From contig JAOZOU010000006.1 in assembly GCA_029933125.1 (NCBI GenBank), positions 124,001 to 188,000 of the forward strand: DNA of 64,000 nucleotides, written 5' to 3'. The position numbers and the translations under genes were made by a program. Of the stretch, positions 33,871 to 43,622 are shown in pieces. How positions within the stretch are numbered: position 1 is the first letter of the stretch; each line of letters begins with the position of its first letter. Below the pieces are notes generated by a model. That model saw only the letters and a program-made list of their open reading frames with translations. It did no database searches and had not been told where the DNA came from. Source of the DNA: a bacterium. Lineage in GTDB: Bacteria > Arandabacterota > Arandabacteria > Arandabacterales > Arandabacteraceae.

Positions 33871-35609
33871 ATGAAGGATGAGCGAGGATCGGGTAACAGA
33901 TTGAAGGATTCTAAGAGCCCATATCTGCTTCAGCATGCAGACAATCCGGTTGATTGGTATCCATGGGGAGATGAGGCATTCGAGAAGGCAAAACGCGAAG
34001 ACAAACCCATATTTCTTTCCATTGGCTATTCCACATGCCACTGGTGTCATGTTATGGAACATGAATCGTTCGAGGACAGGGAGGTAGCAAGGCTGCTCAA
34101 CGCTACTTTTGTTTGCATAAAGGTTGACCGAGAGGAACGGCCTGACATTGATGAGATCTATATGTCGGTTTGCCAAATGATGACCGGGCGTGGAGGATGG
34201 CCGCTTACTATAATCATGACGCCAGAGAAACAGCCCTTTTTCGCAGCCACCTATATCCCTCGCGAATCCCGCTATGGCATGACGGGTTTGCTTGAACTCA
34301 TTCCCAGGATCAGGCAACTCTGGGAGAACCGGCGTCATGAAGTTGAGTCCGCTGCAAAACAGATAACGGTAGCACTAAGCGAAGTCAAGCAAACCACCTC
34401 AGATCAGGGGCTCAACGAGGGTATGCTCAAGGCGGCATATGAAGCGCTTGCCACAAGATTTGACAAGCGGAATGGTGGTTTTGGTGGGGCACCCAAGTTT
34501 CCCTCTCCAACTAACCTTGCGTTTCTTCTCAGGTATTGGAGAAGATACGCTGATCCCAAGGCACTGGAGATGGTTGAGAAGACTTTGAGAACCATGCGGC
34601 TTGGAGGGATTTACGACCATGTAGGTTTTGGCTTTCATCGCTATAGCACGGATGCCGAATGGCGAATCCCCCACTTTGAGAAGATGCTCTATGATCAGGC
34701 TCTGCTTCTTATTGCATACAGTGAAGCCTACCAGGCAACCCATAAGCCTTTCTATGCACAGACAGCTCGGGAAATTGCAACCTACGTCTTGCGTGATCTC
34801 AAGGCACCTTGCGGTGGTTTCTATTCGGCTGAAGATGCCGACAGTGAGGGCGAGGAGGGCAAGTTCTATACATGGATGATTTCAGAACTTGAGAAGCCTC
34901 TTGGCAAAGCCGATGCTCGACGAGTTGCCAAGATATTCAATTGCTCAGAGCATGGTAACTTTACCGAGCAAGCGGGCGCATCCCCAAGGAATGTACTTTA
35001 CCGCGGCCCGGGTGAAAACGGCGCATTGGGGATTGATGAGAAGGAGTTGGCAGCCTACATAGAAAAGGTGAGGCAGAAGATGTTTGCCGTGAAGGCACTT
35101 GGAGCAAGACCGCTCCGTGACGAGAAAATTCTCACAGATTGGAATGGGCTTATGATTGTTGCACTTGCTAAGTCGGGAGCAATCCTCGGCGAATCCACTT
35201 ACATTGAGGCAGCAAGGCAAGCTGCCTCTTTTATCCTGGATGAAATGGTAATGGATGATGGAAGGCTTCTCCATCGTTACTATGATGGCGACAAAGCCAT
35301 TGATGGTTATATTCAAGTTTTGATATGGCGTTGGGTCCAGCCTACGAGGTTGTGGTTGTTGGTAGGCGGAATTCCGAGGATTCACAAGAGATATTGAACA
35401 TCTTAAGAAGCGAATTTCTACCCAACAAAGTGGTCCTATTTGTTGAAAGTTCAGATCTGGCTTCTACAACGGGTATCCTCCCCGATTTTGTAAAAGATTA
35501 CACAATGATCAATGACAAAGCGACAGTATATGTCTGTGAGAATTTCTCATGCCAGCAACCCACAAACGATGTAAAGAAGGTGCTCGATCTGCTGGCAATA
35601 TCGCGCTGA
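33871..35609 (+). pseudogene. DUF255/YyaL-type thioredoxin-domain protein with internal deletion and frameshift
   Basis: The start ATG 33871 follows AAAGGAGCTGGAAG. The N-terminal domain is typical ([41 protein letters not shown] with Cxx[27 protein letters not shown]) and the six-hairpin glycosidase-like part runs to [18 protein letters not shown]. At about 35315 the frame jumps: the published-type end [24 protein letters not shown] is found in another frame (35325-35609). About 110-130 residues that normally lie between (the rest of the glycosidase-like domain) are absent. So the gene has an out-of-frame deletion, and the ORF-track protein ends in noise after [10 protein letters not shown]. 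The family is poorly understood; the gene is likely dead. Confidence 0.8.
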
Positions 35610-35672
35610 GCCATCACATCCTTTGGCTACTCTAGTAGACTGGAGCATTTAAGTTTGTTAGGGTTTTAGCAT

Positions 35673-36434
35673 ATGGCAGAAGGTCCACTGGTTCACTATT
35701 ATGCCTCAAGACTTAAGAGGGTCCTCGATGGAAGATATGCGAGCATAGAGCTTCGGCTCCCCAGGTTCAAACCTTCCGAAGTCTCACTTAAGCGTGTTAA
35801 GGTCAGGGAGGTTGAGGCTTACGGAAAACAGTTTCGGATCTGGTTGGAGGGCGGCAAGGTTCTCTTTGTGCATCTCATGATGTGGGGATCTTGGGGCATA
35901 TATAGAAAAGGGCAACCGTGGGAAAGATCCGGTGAAAGAGCCAGAGCGGTAATAAGAACTAGCACGCACGAGGCTGTTGTCTTCTCAGCCCCTGTTGTTC
36001 GCCTGCTCACACGCGAGGAGTTTGAGAATCATCCGAGATGGGGCAGGGTGGGTCCGGATCCTCTGAGGAAGGATTTTTCAAGAAAAGACTTCTACAATCG
36101 ACTGGCGAAGCGCCCAGAAATGCCCATTGGTGAAGCTCTTCTTGATCAAAGCATAATCTCGGGTGTTGGAAACATTTTGAGGATAGAAGCTCTTTTTCGA
36201 GCAGGCGTTCATCCAAGAAGGAAAACCGCGGCACTCTCACCCCGTGACAGAAGAGCTCTGCTTCGATGGATTGTCTCATTTATGAAAAGATGGTTGGATG
36301 ATAGGAACAGCGCTTCGAGATGGATGAAGATTTATAGAAAATCCGGCAAACCATGCCCAAGGTGCGGTGCGAAGATTGAATCCTTCAGGCAAGCTGGACG
36401 AATAACCTTTGCCTGCCCCAACTGTCAATGCTGA
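35673..36434 (+). CDS. Fpg/Nei family DNA glycosylase, Nei-like, with Ala2 in place of Pro2
   Basis: A 253-residue base-excision repair enzyme. The N-terminus is MAEGPLVHYYASRL; Glu3 is kept but the catalytic Pro2 nucleophile is Ala. The beta-sandwich has VREVEAYGKQFRIWLEGG and FVHLMMWGSWGI; the H2TH domain has IGEALLDQSIISGVGNILRIEALFRAGVHP; the zinc finger is CPRCGAKIE...FACPNCQC (C-x2-C ... C-x2-C), complete. NEIL3 of animals has Val2 and still works, so Ala2 may serve as amine nucleophile. The ATG at 35673 has a weak site. Oxidised pyrimidine removal is inferred from the family. Confidence 0.87.
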   Translation: MAEGPLVHYYASRLKRVLDGRYASIELRLPRFKPSEVSLKRVKVREVEAYGKQFRIWLEGGKVLFVHLMMWGSWGIYRKGQPWERSGERARAVIRTSTHEAVVFSAPVVRLLTREEFENHPRWGRVGPDPLRKDFSRKDFYNRLAKRPEMPIGEALLDQSIISGVGNILRIEALFRAGVHPRRKTAALSPRDRRALLRWIVSFMKRWLDDRNSASRWMKIYRKSGKPCPRCGAKIESFRQAGRITFACPNCQC

Positions 36435-36459
36435 ATAATGGGTTAGAAGGAGGTGGCAA

Positions 36460-37209
36460 ATGAAGAAATCGAGGTGGATAGTTTTGCTTTCCCTATCCTT
36501 AGTGCTAGCCTCATGCATACTCTATGGCTTGCACTACGTTATCTTCCGTGATGCTCACCATATCTTCATCTACATGCTCGGAGATGTTGCATTCGTACCG
36601 ATCGAAGTGCTTCTGGTCACTGTAATTGTCCATCAACTCTTGAGTCGCAGAGAGATGCGCATTAGGTTTGAGAAACTCAACATGGTAATTGGGGCCTTTT
36701 TTAGCGAGGTTGGAACGGAGCTGTTGCGTCTGTTTTCTCAAGCTGATCCACTTCTGGATACGATAAGGCAGGATCTGCTCATATCCACCGATTGGACCGA
36801 TGAGAGGTTTTCAAGTACTGCAAGTCGACTCCGCCTGTATGAATACAAGATGGATACCAGGAGGCTGGATATCAAGGCGATCAAGGAATTCCTTCTTGAG
36901 CGCAGAGATTTTCTCATGCGGCTTCTTGAGAATCCGACACTCCTTGAGCACGAGTCCTTCACACGCCTTCTAAGAGCTGTATTCCATCTCACTGAGGAGC
37001 TTGCGAGCCGTCCGCAGGTGAGCGACCTGCCTGAAGGCGATAAGGATCATCTTGCAGGTGATGCAAGGCGCTCCTATGTCAGGCTGGTCGATCAATGGAT
37101 TGATTACATGCACCATCTCAAGGCGAACTATCCGTATCTTTTCTCACTTGCGATGAGGGTAAATCCATTCAGTCCCAAGCCCTCGGCAATAATCGAAGGT
37201 AAGCCCTAA
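36460..37209 (+). CDS. Membrane protein of unknown function, 249 aa
   Basis: Two membrane helices at residues about 8-27 and 38-62 (YMLGDVAFVPIEVLLVTVIVHQLL) are followed by a long helical cytoplasmic part, MRIRFEKLNMVIGAFFSEVGTELLRLF...EEL. The last 50 residues are mixed. It looks like a conserved hypothetical found in deep-branching anaerobes, but I cannot name the family. ATG 36460 follows GAAGGAGGTGG, a strong site. It is 25 bases after the Nei-like gene, so probably the same transcript. Confidence 0.75.
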   Translation: MKKSRWIVLLSLSLVLASCILYGLHYVIFRDAHHIFIYMLGDVAFVPIEVLLVTVIVHQLLSRREMRIRFEKLNMVIGAFFSEVGTELLRLFSQADPLLDTIRQDLLISTDWTDERFSSTASRLRLYEYKMDTRRLDIKAIKEFLLERRDFLMRLLENPTLLEHESFTRLLRAVFHLTEELASRPQVSDLPEGDKDHLAGDARRSYVRLVDQWIDYMHHLKANYPYLFSLAMRVNPFSPKPSAIIEGKP

Positions 37210-37263
37210 GGCTTCTATCCCGCTGACAATGAGGCAGAATGATTCGAGGGCACCCTGAGGGGC

Positions 37264-38379
37264 CTATTGGGATTCACGTAAAAGATCCTTATAAAGTGTT
37301 ATATGCTTCAGGGCGGTGTTCTCAATTGAGAACCGGCTTACTGTTTCAATAGCATTTTCCGCCAGTCTTTCTCTTAAGCGAGACTCATCGATCAGTTTGA
37401 TAATTGCATCTGCAAGCGCGTCAGGGTCATTGCTGGGGACAAGGAGCCCATTTGAGTTATCAACAATGATCTCAGCAATCCCCCCAGCTGAAGTTGCAAT
37501 TACAGGCAGTCCACTTGCCATCGCTTCGAGAGCCGCAGTTCCCAGCCCTTCCATTCGGGAGGCAAGAACAAAGATATCAAAAAGCTTATAGATCTGGCTC
37601 ACATTCTCCCTGAATCCGAGGAATAGGAATCGATTCCCGAGCTCCAGTTGGGCATGAATGCGCTCAAGTTTTCCTCTGTCGGGTCCCTCTCCAGCGGCAC
37701 AGAAAATGGCATCTTCTCTATGCCTCAGGACCCTAGCTGCAGCTTCGAGTAAAGTCGGGTAGTCCTTGTGTCCAACCATTGCAGCAACTGTTCCAACCAC
37801 GATTGCCTTCTCTGGTATCTTGTATGTTTGCCTGAGATCTTCGGTCTGAGCTCTCGGTGAGAATCGATTTAGATCGATGCCGCTGTGGATGACAGTAATC
37901 TTTGATTCCTCAACGCCGCATCTTCTCAAAACACTCGCCACATTCTCGGAGACACAGACTATTGTGTTGACCAAACGATTATTGTATTTGAGGGATCCGA
38001 TGAGGGGCTTGCGAACAGGGAAATCGACTCTTCGAGAGGCAATAAGGATAATTTTGGGAAGCAACATTTTTACAAGCAGACCCAACGAGAGGGCATGGGA
38101 TGAATGCGCATGAAGAATCCGGAAACCTTGACTCTTGAGTATCTTCGCAATTTTACCTGCGGCAAGGATGTCCCACGGATTACGTATTTTGACTGCTTCC
38201 ACTGGCAAGCCAGTGCTATCAAAGTGCCTGAGTATTTGCGAGCCCCTTCGACATATGAGGAGTGTGTTTACCCCGTGCTTCAAGAGCTGCCCAACCAGAT
38301 AGGCTATCTGTTGCTGCCCTCCTCGCCATTCGCTAGATGTTTCGAGGTGTGCAACGCTTACTTGCGTGATTTCTCCCAT
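37264..38379 (-). CDS. Glycosyltransferase family 4 protein
   Basis: A 371-residue GT-B enzyme. The N-domain has LETSSEWRGGQQQIAYLVGQLLKHG and LHAHSSHALSLG; the C-domain has VVGTVAAMVGHKDYPTLLEAAARVL, FCAAGEGPDRGKLERIHAQL, SRMEGLGTAALEAMASGLPVIAT and AGGIAEIIVDNSNGLLVP. These are the standard GT4 motifs. It overlaps the GT2 gene upstream by 22 bases, so the two are one operon, probably for lipopolysaccharide or other envelope glycan. The acceptor is unknown. Confidence 0.9.
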   Translation of the reverse strand: MGEITQVSVAHLETSSEWRGGQQQIAYLVGQLLKHGVNTLLICRRGSQILRHFDSTGLPVEAVKIRNPWDILAAGKIAKILKSQGFRILHAHSSHALSLGLLVKMLLPKIILIASRRVDFPVRKPLIGSLKYNNRLVNTIVCVSENVASVLRRCGVEESKITVIHSGIDLNRFSPRAQTEDLRQTYKIPEKAIVVGTVAAMVGHKDYPTLLEAAARVLRHREDAIFCAAGEGPDRGKLERIHAQLELGNRFLFLGFRENVSQIYKLFDIFVLASRMEGLGTAALEAMASGLPVIATSAGGIAEIIVDNSNGLLVPSNDPDALADAIIKLIDESRLRERLAENAIETVSRFSIENTALKHITLYKDLLRESQ

Positions 38380-39101
38380 AGCTTGATGTACTTAAGATAG
38401 ACCCCCAAGGCTGAATTCAGGCAGAGCACGAACCCAATCCTGCCGTCAAGGAATCCCAAGTGAAGTATGTACATGCGAAAGAAGCGGAAGGCAGCCCTTG
38501 CGAGCGAACTGATTATGCTGGCTTTCTTTGAGACTCCGCCTTGAGCGGCAAGTGTTGTGTAAAGATTCATCTTCTTGATGTGCTCATCAATCGTAGGATA
38601 GCTATAATGATATAGGGATTCCTCAATGCGCTCCACCGTTCCTGTGAATTCAACAGATTCATGAACGGTCTTGGAATTGAAGTTTCCATGGTTACGATTG
38701 AAAAGCCTTAAGGGGTAATCTCTTTGCCAGCCGCCGTAGCGTATGCGCCTACCCAGGTAGAAAGTATTACGCTTTATTCTATAGGCAACCAGGGGATCTG
38801 CATTTTCCAATATCTTCTCGATACGTCTACGGAGCTCAGGTGTAACCTCTTCATCTGCATCGATCGAGAGGATCCAGTCATGGCTTGCCTGCTCGACTGC
38901 CCAGCGCTTGGTTGCACCAAAACCCAGCCATGATGTCTTTACCACCCTGGCACCGAACTTGCCCGCGATTGCTGGAGTTTCATCTATGCAACCAGTATCA
39001 GCGACTACGATTTCATCGACCCAGTCTAGGGATTTCAGACACCTCTCGATGTTTTCCTGCTCATCTAGCGCAATGATGACCGCTGAGAGCCTGGCTCGCA
39101 T
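38358..39101 (-). CDS. Glycosyltransferase family 2 protein (WaaE/KdtX-like)
   Basis: About 248 residues from the ATG at 39101 with GAGGAGGT upstream; the ORF-track start at 39173 adds a tail that does not fit. LSAVIIALDEQENIERCLKSLDWVDEIVVADTGCIDETPAIA is the family opening; LSIDADEEVTPELRRRI is the DxD site. WQRDYPLRLFNRNHGNFNSKTVHESVE is typical of WaaE/KdtX-type enzymes that add glucose to the LPS inner core. A C-terminal hydrophobic patch may bind the membrane. It implies an LPS-like outer leaflet, in line with a Gram-negative envelope. Confidence 0.88.
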   Translation of the reverse strand: MRARLSAVIIALDEQENIERCLKSLDWVDEIVVADTGCIDETPAIAGKFGARVVKTSWLGFGATKRWAVEQASHDWILSIDADEEVTPELRRRIEKILENADPLVAYRIKRNTFYLGRRIRYGGWQRDYPLRLFNRNHGNFNSKTVHESVEFTGTVERIEESLYHYSYPTIDEHIKKMNLYTTLAAQGGVSKKASIISSLARAAFRFFRMYILHLGFLDGRIGFVLCLNSALGVYLKYIKLWEKSRK

Positions 39102-39391
39102 CTTTTTGAAACCTCCTCGAGCCTTGGGGCTCGTTCTTGCATCGAGCAATACCCATAGTTGGTACCAAGCCAATCGAAGTATACATTTACCTGCGAATGA
39201 AGAGAAGATTGTTTTTGTTTCAAGGCCCCTGAGGGTTCAGATTCAAACAGATTTCAAGTTGCCCTGCGAGGGCACCCTTGGATGAATTGAGGTCGAGAAA
39301 ACAAAGCAGCAAACTGATCTTGCCATCTGATGCTGGGCTTGTTAACCTGAGATATTGATCTACACCGCTAAATAGGTAGAAGAGGCACCAC

Positions 39392-41269
39392 ATGGATTCA
39401 GGAATTCGCGACGGGATTTCACCTTTTAGGGCTGCAGTTGTGCTTGGAGTAATACCTGGTATCTACATTGGTGTATTGATTGGCCTCATGGTAGCAGGGC
39501 TGAACTTCCTCTGGGAGTCGCCAAGGGATGTGATCGTAGCAATCTTCTGGTTCGGCGTTATCTTTGGTGCAATAGGGGCAGTTGCCAGCCTGATTGTCGC
39601 TCTCCTTGCTGCGCTTCTTAAGAAATCACTGCGATGGACAGTTTTCTCCGTGTCTACTGTTGTCGCAAGCGTCTTCATCTTCATAGAAGGGTATGGGAGG
39701 TGCTATGGCTGCCATCAATTTCTCGACTGGCGCGCCCCGCATCTTATCTATACGCCAGGTAGAAGCATTCTGCTGACAGCTGCCCTGGCTCTTGGATGTA
39801 TTGGTGTGGGTGCAGGTATTGGTGGGATCGTCTATGTTCTTTGGGGAGCGTGGAGGAGACGCTTCGTAAGGAGAATTGCCTACTTCGTACTCATTGCTGT
39901 GATCGCCATAGCAATTTCATTAAGCTATCTTTCAACTCCAGGCAGAGGAGAGCACCCTTCGCAGGCGAGTCTTGGGTTAAAGCCTTCCGGTGGCCTCGAT
40001 CATGTTATCGTAATTGTGGACGATGCTGCTACCTGGACGGTTTTCGATTACCTTCTCAAGAATGGGAGTGTACCAGCCCTTCGCAAGATTGTTGAAAATG
40101 GCTCAACTGGCTATCTTAAGACCTTTAGGCCAACGCATTCGCCTCAGATATGGACAACTATGGCTACAGGCAGATCCCCGACTCGTCATGCCATAACCGG
40201 CTTTATCAATTATGCCTTTCCCGGAATGCGTTACGGAATTGCCAACTTCGAGATTCCCTTCGAATGGATGCTCGAGTATCTGTGCCTTAAACTTCATGCC
40301 TTAGGGATTGGCGGAGCAAGAACACTTGGCCCTGAGCGGCGAAGGGTGAAGGCTCTCTGGAATATTGCAAGCGATTTGAAACTTGGTGTAGGTGTCGTCA
40401 ACTGGCATAACACATTGCCAGCTGAGAAGGTAGAGGGCTTCATGTTATCAAACTACTTCTACCTTTCGCTTAGTAAACGGGCAAATGAGTGCGTCTATCC
40501 AGCCGACTTGATCCCCGAAGTGGAGGACATGGTCGCAGCAGCGCATGATTCTTCATTCGACTGGGTCACAGGCTTTAGCAAAGACGAGCTTCCAGGGGGT
40601 AGCGCCGGTGAGCGTGCCGATCTTGTGAGAAAGGTTAGCAACGGCGATTTCACAGCGAATCTTGTTTCAATGCATCTTCATGAGAGATTCAAGCCAGCTC
40701 TTATGATGATGGGACTTAAGGGCCTCGATACAATCGGCCACACAACCTACTGGGAGTACGCCCTACTTCACTATCCTCAAGAATATAAGCTCACTCCCTA
40801 TCTTAGAAAGTTTACTGATGAAGAGCTCATCAAGCACCTCGGTAAAGCGATTGACAACCTCTACATCTTGCACGACAGATTCTATAGGCAGTGGCTCGAC
40901 ATGCTTGGGGGAAACGACGCCATCATCATCGTTTCGGATCACGGCTTTGAGATGAACGGTAATCAGCATGAGTTTGGTCCTCCAGGAGTCATAATGCTTT
41001 ATGGCAAGCCCTTCAAGAAGGGCTATCGAATCGAGAATGCCTCCGTATTCGACATCGCTCCGACTGTGCTCTATCTTTTGGGTCTAGCTGTGGGGGAGGA
41101 TATGGAGGGCAAGATACTTACTGAAGCCCTTGATCCGCAATGGCTTTCGAGCCATCCCATCCGCACAATCGATACATATGAAACTGTTAGGCGAAAACAC
41201 AAGAAAATACCGCGCAAGGTAAGTGAAGAAACCCTCAAGCGCTTAAAGGCCGTAGGATATATCAGATAG
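39392..41269 (+). CDS. Membrane-anchored alkaline phosphatase superfamily protein
   Basis: A 625-residue protein with about five helices in the first 190 residues, then an AP-superfamily domain: HVIVIVDDAATWTVFDYLLK (metal Asp), FRPTHSPQIWTTMATGRSP (nucleophile region), MGLKGLDTIGHTTYWEY and IIVSDHGFEMNGNQHEFGPPG (second metal set). It ends LKRLKAVGYIR, close to DRLKGLGYI of the paralogue at 9276-10913. The topology puts the domain outside or at the membrane, where family members transfer or cut phosphate-linked groups on glycans. Substrate unknown; it lies next to glycosyltransferase genes. Confidence 0.85.
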   Translation: MDSGIRDGISPFRAAVVLGVIPGIYIGVLIGLMVAGLNFLWESPRDVIVAIFWFGVIFGAIGAVASLIVALLAALLKKSLRWTVFSVSTVVASVFIFIEGYGRCYGCHQFLDWRAPHLIYTPGRSILLTAALALGCIGVGAGIGGIVYVLWGAWRRRFVRRIAYFVLIAVIAIAISLSYLSTPGRGEHPSQASLGLKPSGGLDHVIVIVDDAATWTVFDYLLKNGSVPALRKIVENGSTGYLKTFRPTHSPQIWTTMATGRSPTRHAITGFINYAFPGMRYGIANFEIPFEWMLEYLCLKLHALGIGGARTLGPERRRVKALWNIASDLKLGVGVVNWHNTLPAEKVEGFMLSNYFYLSLSKRANECVYPADLIPEVEDMVAAAHDSSFDWVTGFSKDELPGGSAGERADLVRKVSNGDFTANLVSMHLHERFKPALMMMGLKGLDTIGHTTYWEYALLHYPQEYKLTPYLRKFTDEELIKHLGKAIDNLYILHDRFYRQWLDMLGGNDAIIIVSDHGFEMNGNQHEFGPPGVIMLYGKPFKKGYRIENASVFDIAPTVLYLLGLAVGEDMEGKILTEALDPQWLSSHPIRTIDTYETVRRKHKKIPRKVSEETLKRLKAVGYIR

Positions 41270-41341
41270 AAATCAGCGCTTCTCGGCCACTTTGATAGGT
41301 TGCGAGGCTATGCTGGAGTTTCGATAAGGGCCCCCAGGACC

Positions 41342-42611
41342 TTACTCTGGGACAAGCTCAATGCCATATTGCCTGAGGCGTTTCCAGAGAGTCACCCGGC
41401 TAATACCCAGCAGCTTTGCAGCCTTACCGCGCTTTCCTTTGGATTTGCGAAGTGCATCGATTATTCGCTGCCTTTCACCACCAGCTCCTTCAAGCTCGTA
41501 ACCCGGCCGAACGCATTCTGAATCAAACAATCTTGGTGGTAGATGTTGGGGTTCGATAAGTCCCTTGGGACAGACAACGAGGGCATACTCGAGAACATTT
41601 ATCAATTCCCGCACGTTTCCAGGTCACTGGTATCTCAACATAGCTTCCGGGGCTGATTCGGAAACGCCGTCAATAGGTTTTTCAGTTCTCACGCGAAGCC
41701 TGCGAATGAAGTGGTCAACGAGGAGAGGTATATCTTCGCTTCGCTTTCGCAGAGGAGGAAAGTGAATGGGTATGACATTGAGACGATAGTAAAGATCTTC
41801 ACGGAAGCTCCCATGGCGAATCATCTTGGTGAGATTTCGATGAGTGGCAGCAATGATACGCACATCAATCTTGATGGGTTTGTGATCGCCGACACGTTCA
41901 ATTTCTTTTTCCTGAAGTACTCTCAGGAGCTTCACCTGAGTGGAAAGTGGAATATCGCCAATCTCATCGAGAAAGATATCACCCTTGTTGGCAGCCTCAA
42001 AGCGTCCCTTGCGATCCCGGCTTGCCCCTGTGAAAGCTCCCTTGACATGCCCAAAAAGTTCACTCTCAAGTAAGGATTCGCTTAGAGCAGCACAGCTAAC
42101 CTTGACAAAAGGGCCTCTTCTGCGCCGACCGAGTTTGTGGATGGCGTCTGCAACGAGCTCCTTACCGCTTCCGCTCTCGCCATAGATGATTATTGGGGCA
42201 TCGGATTGAGCTGCATTTGATATGAGTTCGTAGACTTCCTGCATTGCCTTGCTTTTGCCCACTATTCCGTGAAAGCCCTCATCGCTCGAGAGCATCTGCT
42301 TGAGCTCCGCAATCGTTCTTTCCTTATCCACAAGGTCTGTAAGGTCGGTTAGTGTTTCGACTCCTCCAATCATCTTGCCCTTGCTATCCCGCAAAACAAC
42401 TGCATTCTTGAGCACATGGATGACCCTCCCGTCGGCGGCGCAATTCGCATCGCTTCCTCATCACCTAGCCTAAATTGAAGAGCTCACATTTTTTTCTCAA
42501 ACCGCCCGCATCGTACGCAAGGCAGAGGTTACAGCCAAGGACAGTGCAGGGCTTTCCAATGAGCTCATCATGCTTGGAGCTCGTAAGCTCGCCAACCGCT
42601 CTGTTAGCCGA
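41342..42611 (-). pseudogene. Sigma-54 dependent activator (PAS-AAA+-Fis HTH), broken
   Basis: Minus strand, pieces in order: PAS part ANRAVGELTSSKHDELIGKPC; AAA+ domain IVGKSKAMQEVYELISNAAQ, IYGESGSGKELVADAIH, ESELFGHVKGAFTGA and DVRIIAATHRNL; C-terminal Fis helix-turn-helix KRGKAAKLLGISRVTLWKRLRQYG. Defects: two frameshifts between PAS and AAA+ (near 42460 and 42435), a TGA at 41624-41626 exactly where Trp of the conserved WPGNVREL stands, and a truncated PAS whose sequence stops at about 42611, next to the start of a divergent Hdr-like gene. The family activates sigma-54 promoters. It was probably the regulator of a now-lost or neighbouring gene set. Confidence 0.85.
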
Positions 42612-42618
42612 AACGATG

Positions 42619-43588
42619 GGTTTGCCAATAGCAGATGTCCTTGGAATCCTTTCAGACAATCTAAAGAATCGCAAAGCGGTTCTCTCACTCTCAGGCAAAC
42701 AGGCAACGGCTTGGGCTAAAGGACTTGATCTACCACATGGGGGTGAGACAGTCCTTTACACTGGTCACATGTATCAACTTGTGCCATTCATCAACGCTAT
42801 GACTACGAGAATGGCGGCTATTTAGGACTCCTGGCTGAGGAATCTCTTCGGGCTGGGTCGCGCAATAAATCGCATCATTGATCTTTCGCGTTTCATGTCC
42901 CTGGGTGCTGGAGGCGAACGCAAGCGTTATGAGGCGATCCTCAGGAATATTGCCATGCTCCTGCACCAGGCAGGAATCAAGTTTGGTTACCTCTATGAGG
43001 AGGAACTCTATACAGGTGCGTTGTTCTACGATGAAGGTGTTGATGAAGTATTTATGGCTCATGCACACTTTGTCTATGAGAGGCTTAAGACGCATGGTGT
43101 GAAAACGGCCATCACCGTTGATCCTCACACGACCAATATGCTAAGAAGTGTCTATCCTGAGATCATAGAAGATTACAGTCTTGAGGTTAAGACCTATATC
43201 GAAGCGCTGGCTGAGGCTGGCTATGTAGGGAATGCTGAGGTTCAAGAGGTTGTTGTTCACGATTCATGCATCTACGCCAGAAGTGAAAATGTTCTTGAAC
43301 AGCCTAGAAGCTTGCTTGAAGCGGCAGGAATGAGCATCAAGGAACCTGAACTTTCGGGAAAGCTAACCCATTGTTGCGGCGGACCCCTGGAGTCCCTATT
43401 TCCTGACAGGGCTTCACGAGATAGGAGCCAAGCGCGTTGACCAGCTTGCTGGATGTGGCAAGCATGTTGTCACTATGTGTCCCATATGTATGGCAAATCT
43501 TAGTCGCTCTTCGAAAGGAAAGATCAAAATCCTTGATTTTGCTGAGTGCCTTGGGAGGCAGGCTGGTTCATTGCCCTGGAGCCTTTGA
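42619..43588 (+). pseudogene. Hdr-like (CCG-domain) iron-sulfur protein, broken
   Basis: Starting at ATG 42619 the frame reads MGLPIADVLGILSDNLKNRK and GLDLPHGGETVLYTGHMYQLVPFINAMTTRMAAI, then TAG at 42823-42825. The same frame goes on with DSWLRNLFGLGRAINRIIDLSRF and the CCG domain VVVHDSCIYARSENVLEQPRSLL...LTHCCGGPLESLFP; a frameshift near 43405 is needed to join IGAKRVDQLAGCGKHVVTMCPICMANLSR up to a TGA at 43586. The CCG (cysteine-rich) domain holds Fe-S clusters in HdrB/HdrD, GlpC and LutA-type proteins; a role in electron transfer is known for the family. One nonsense codon and one frameshift make it non-functional as read. Confidence 0.8.
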
Positions 43589-43622
43589 TAATCCAAACCA
43601 GAGTATCCCAGGAAGATAGGCC

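Noticed and set aside
41624-41626. TGA in the sigma-54 activator as selenocysteine
   Set aside because: The position is the invariant Trp of WPGNVREL and no hairpin with the right loop follows; the gene has other lesions too.
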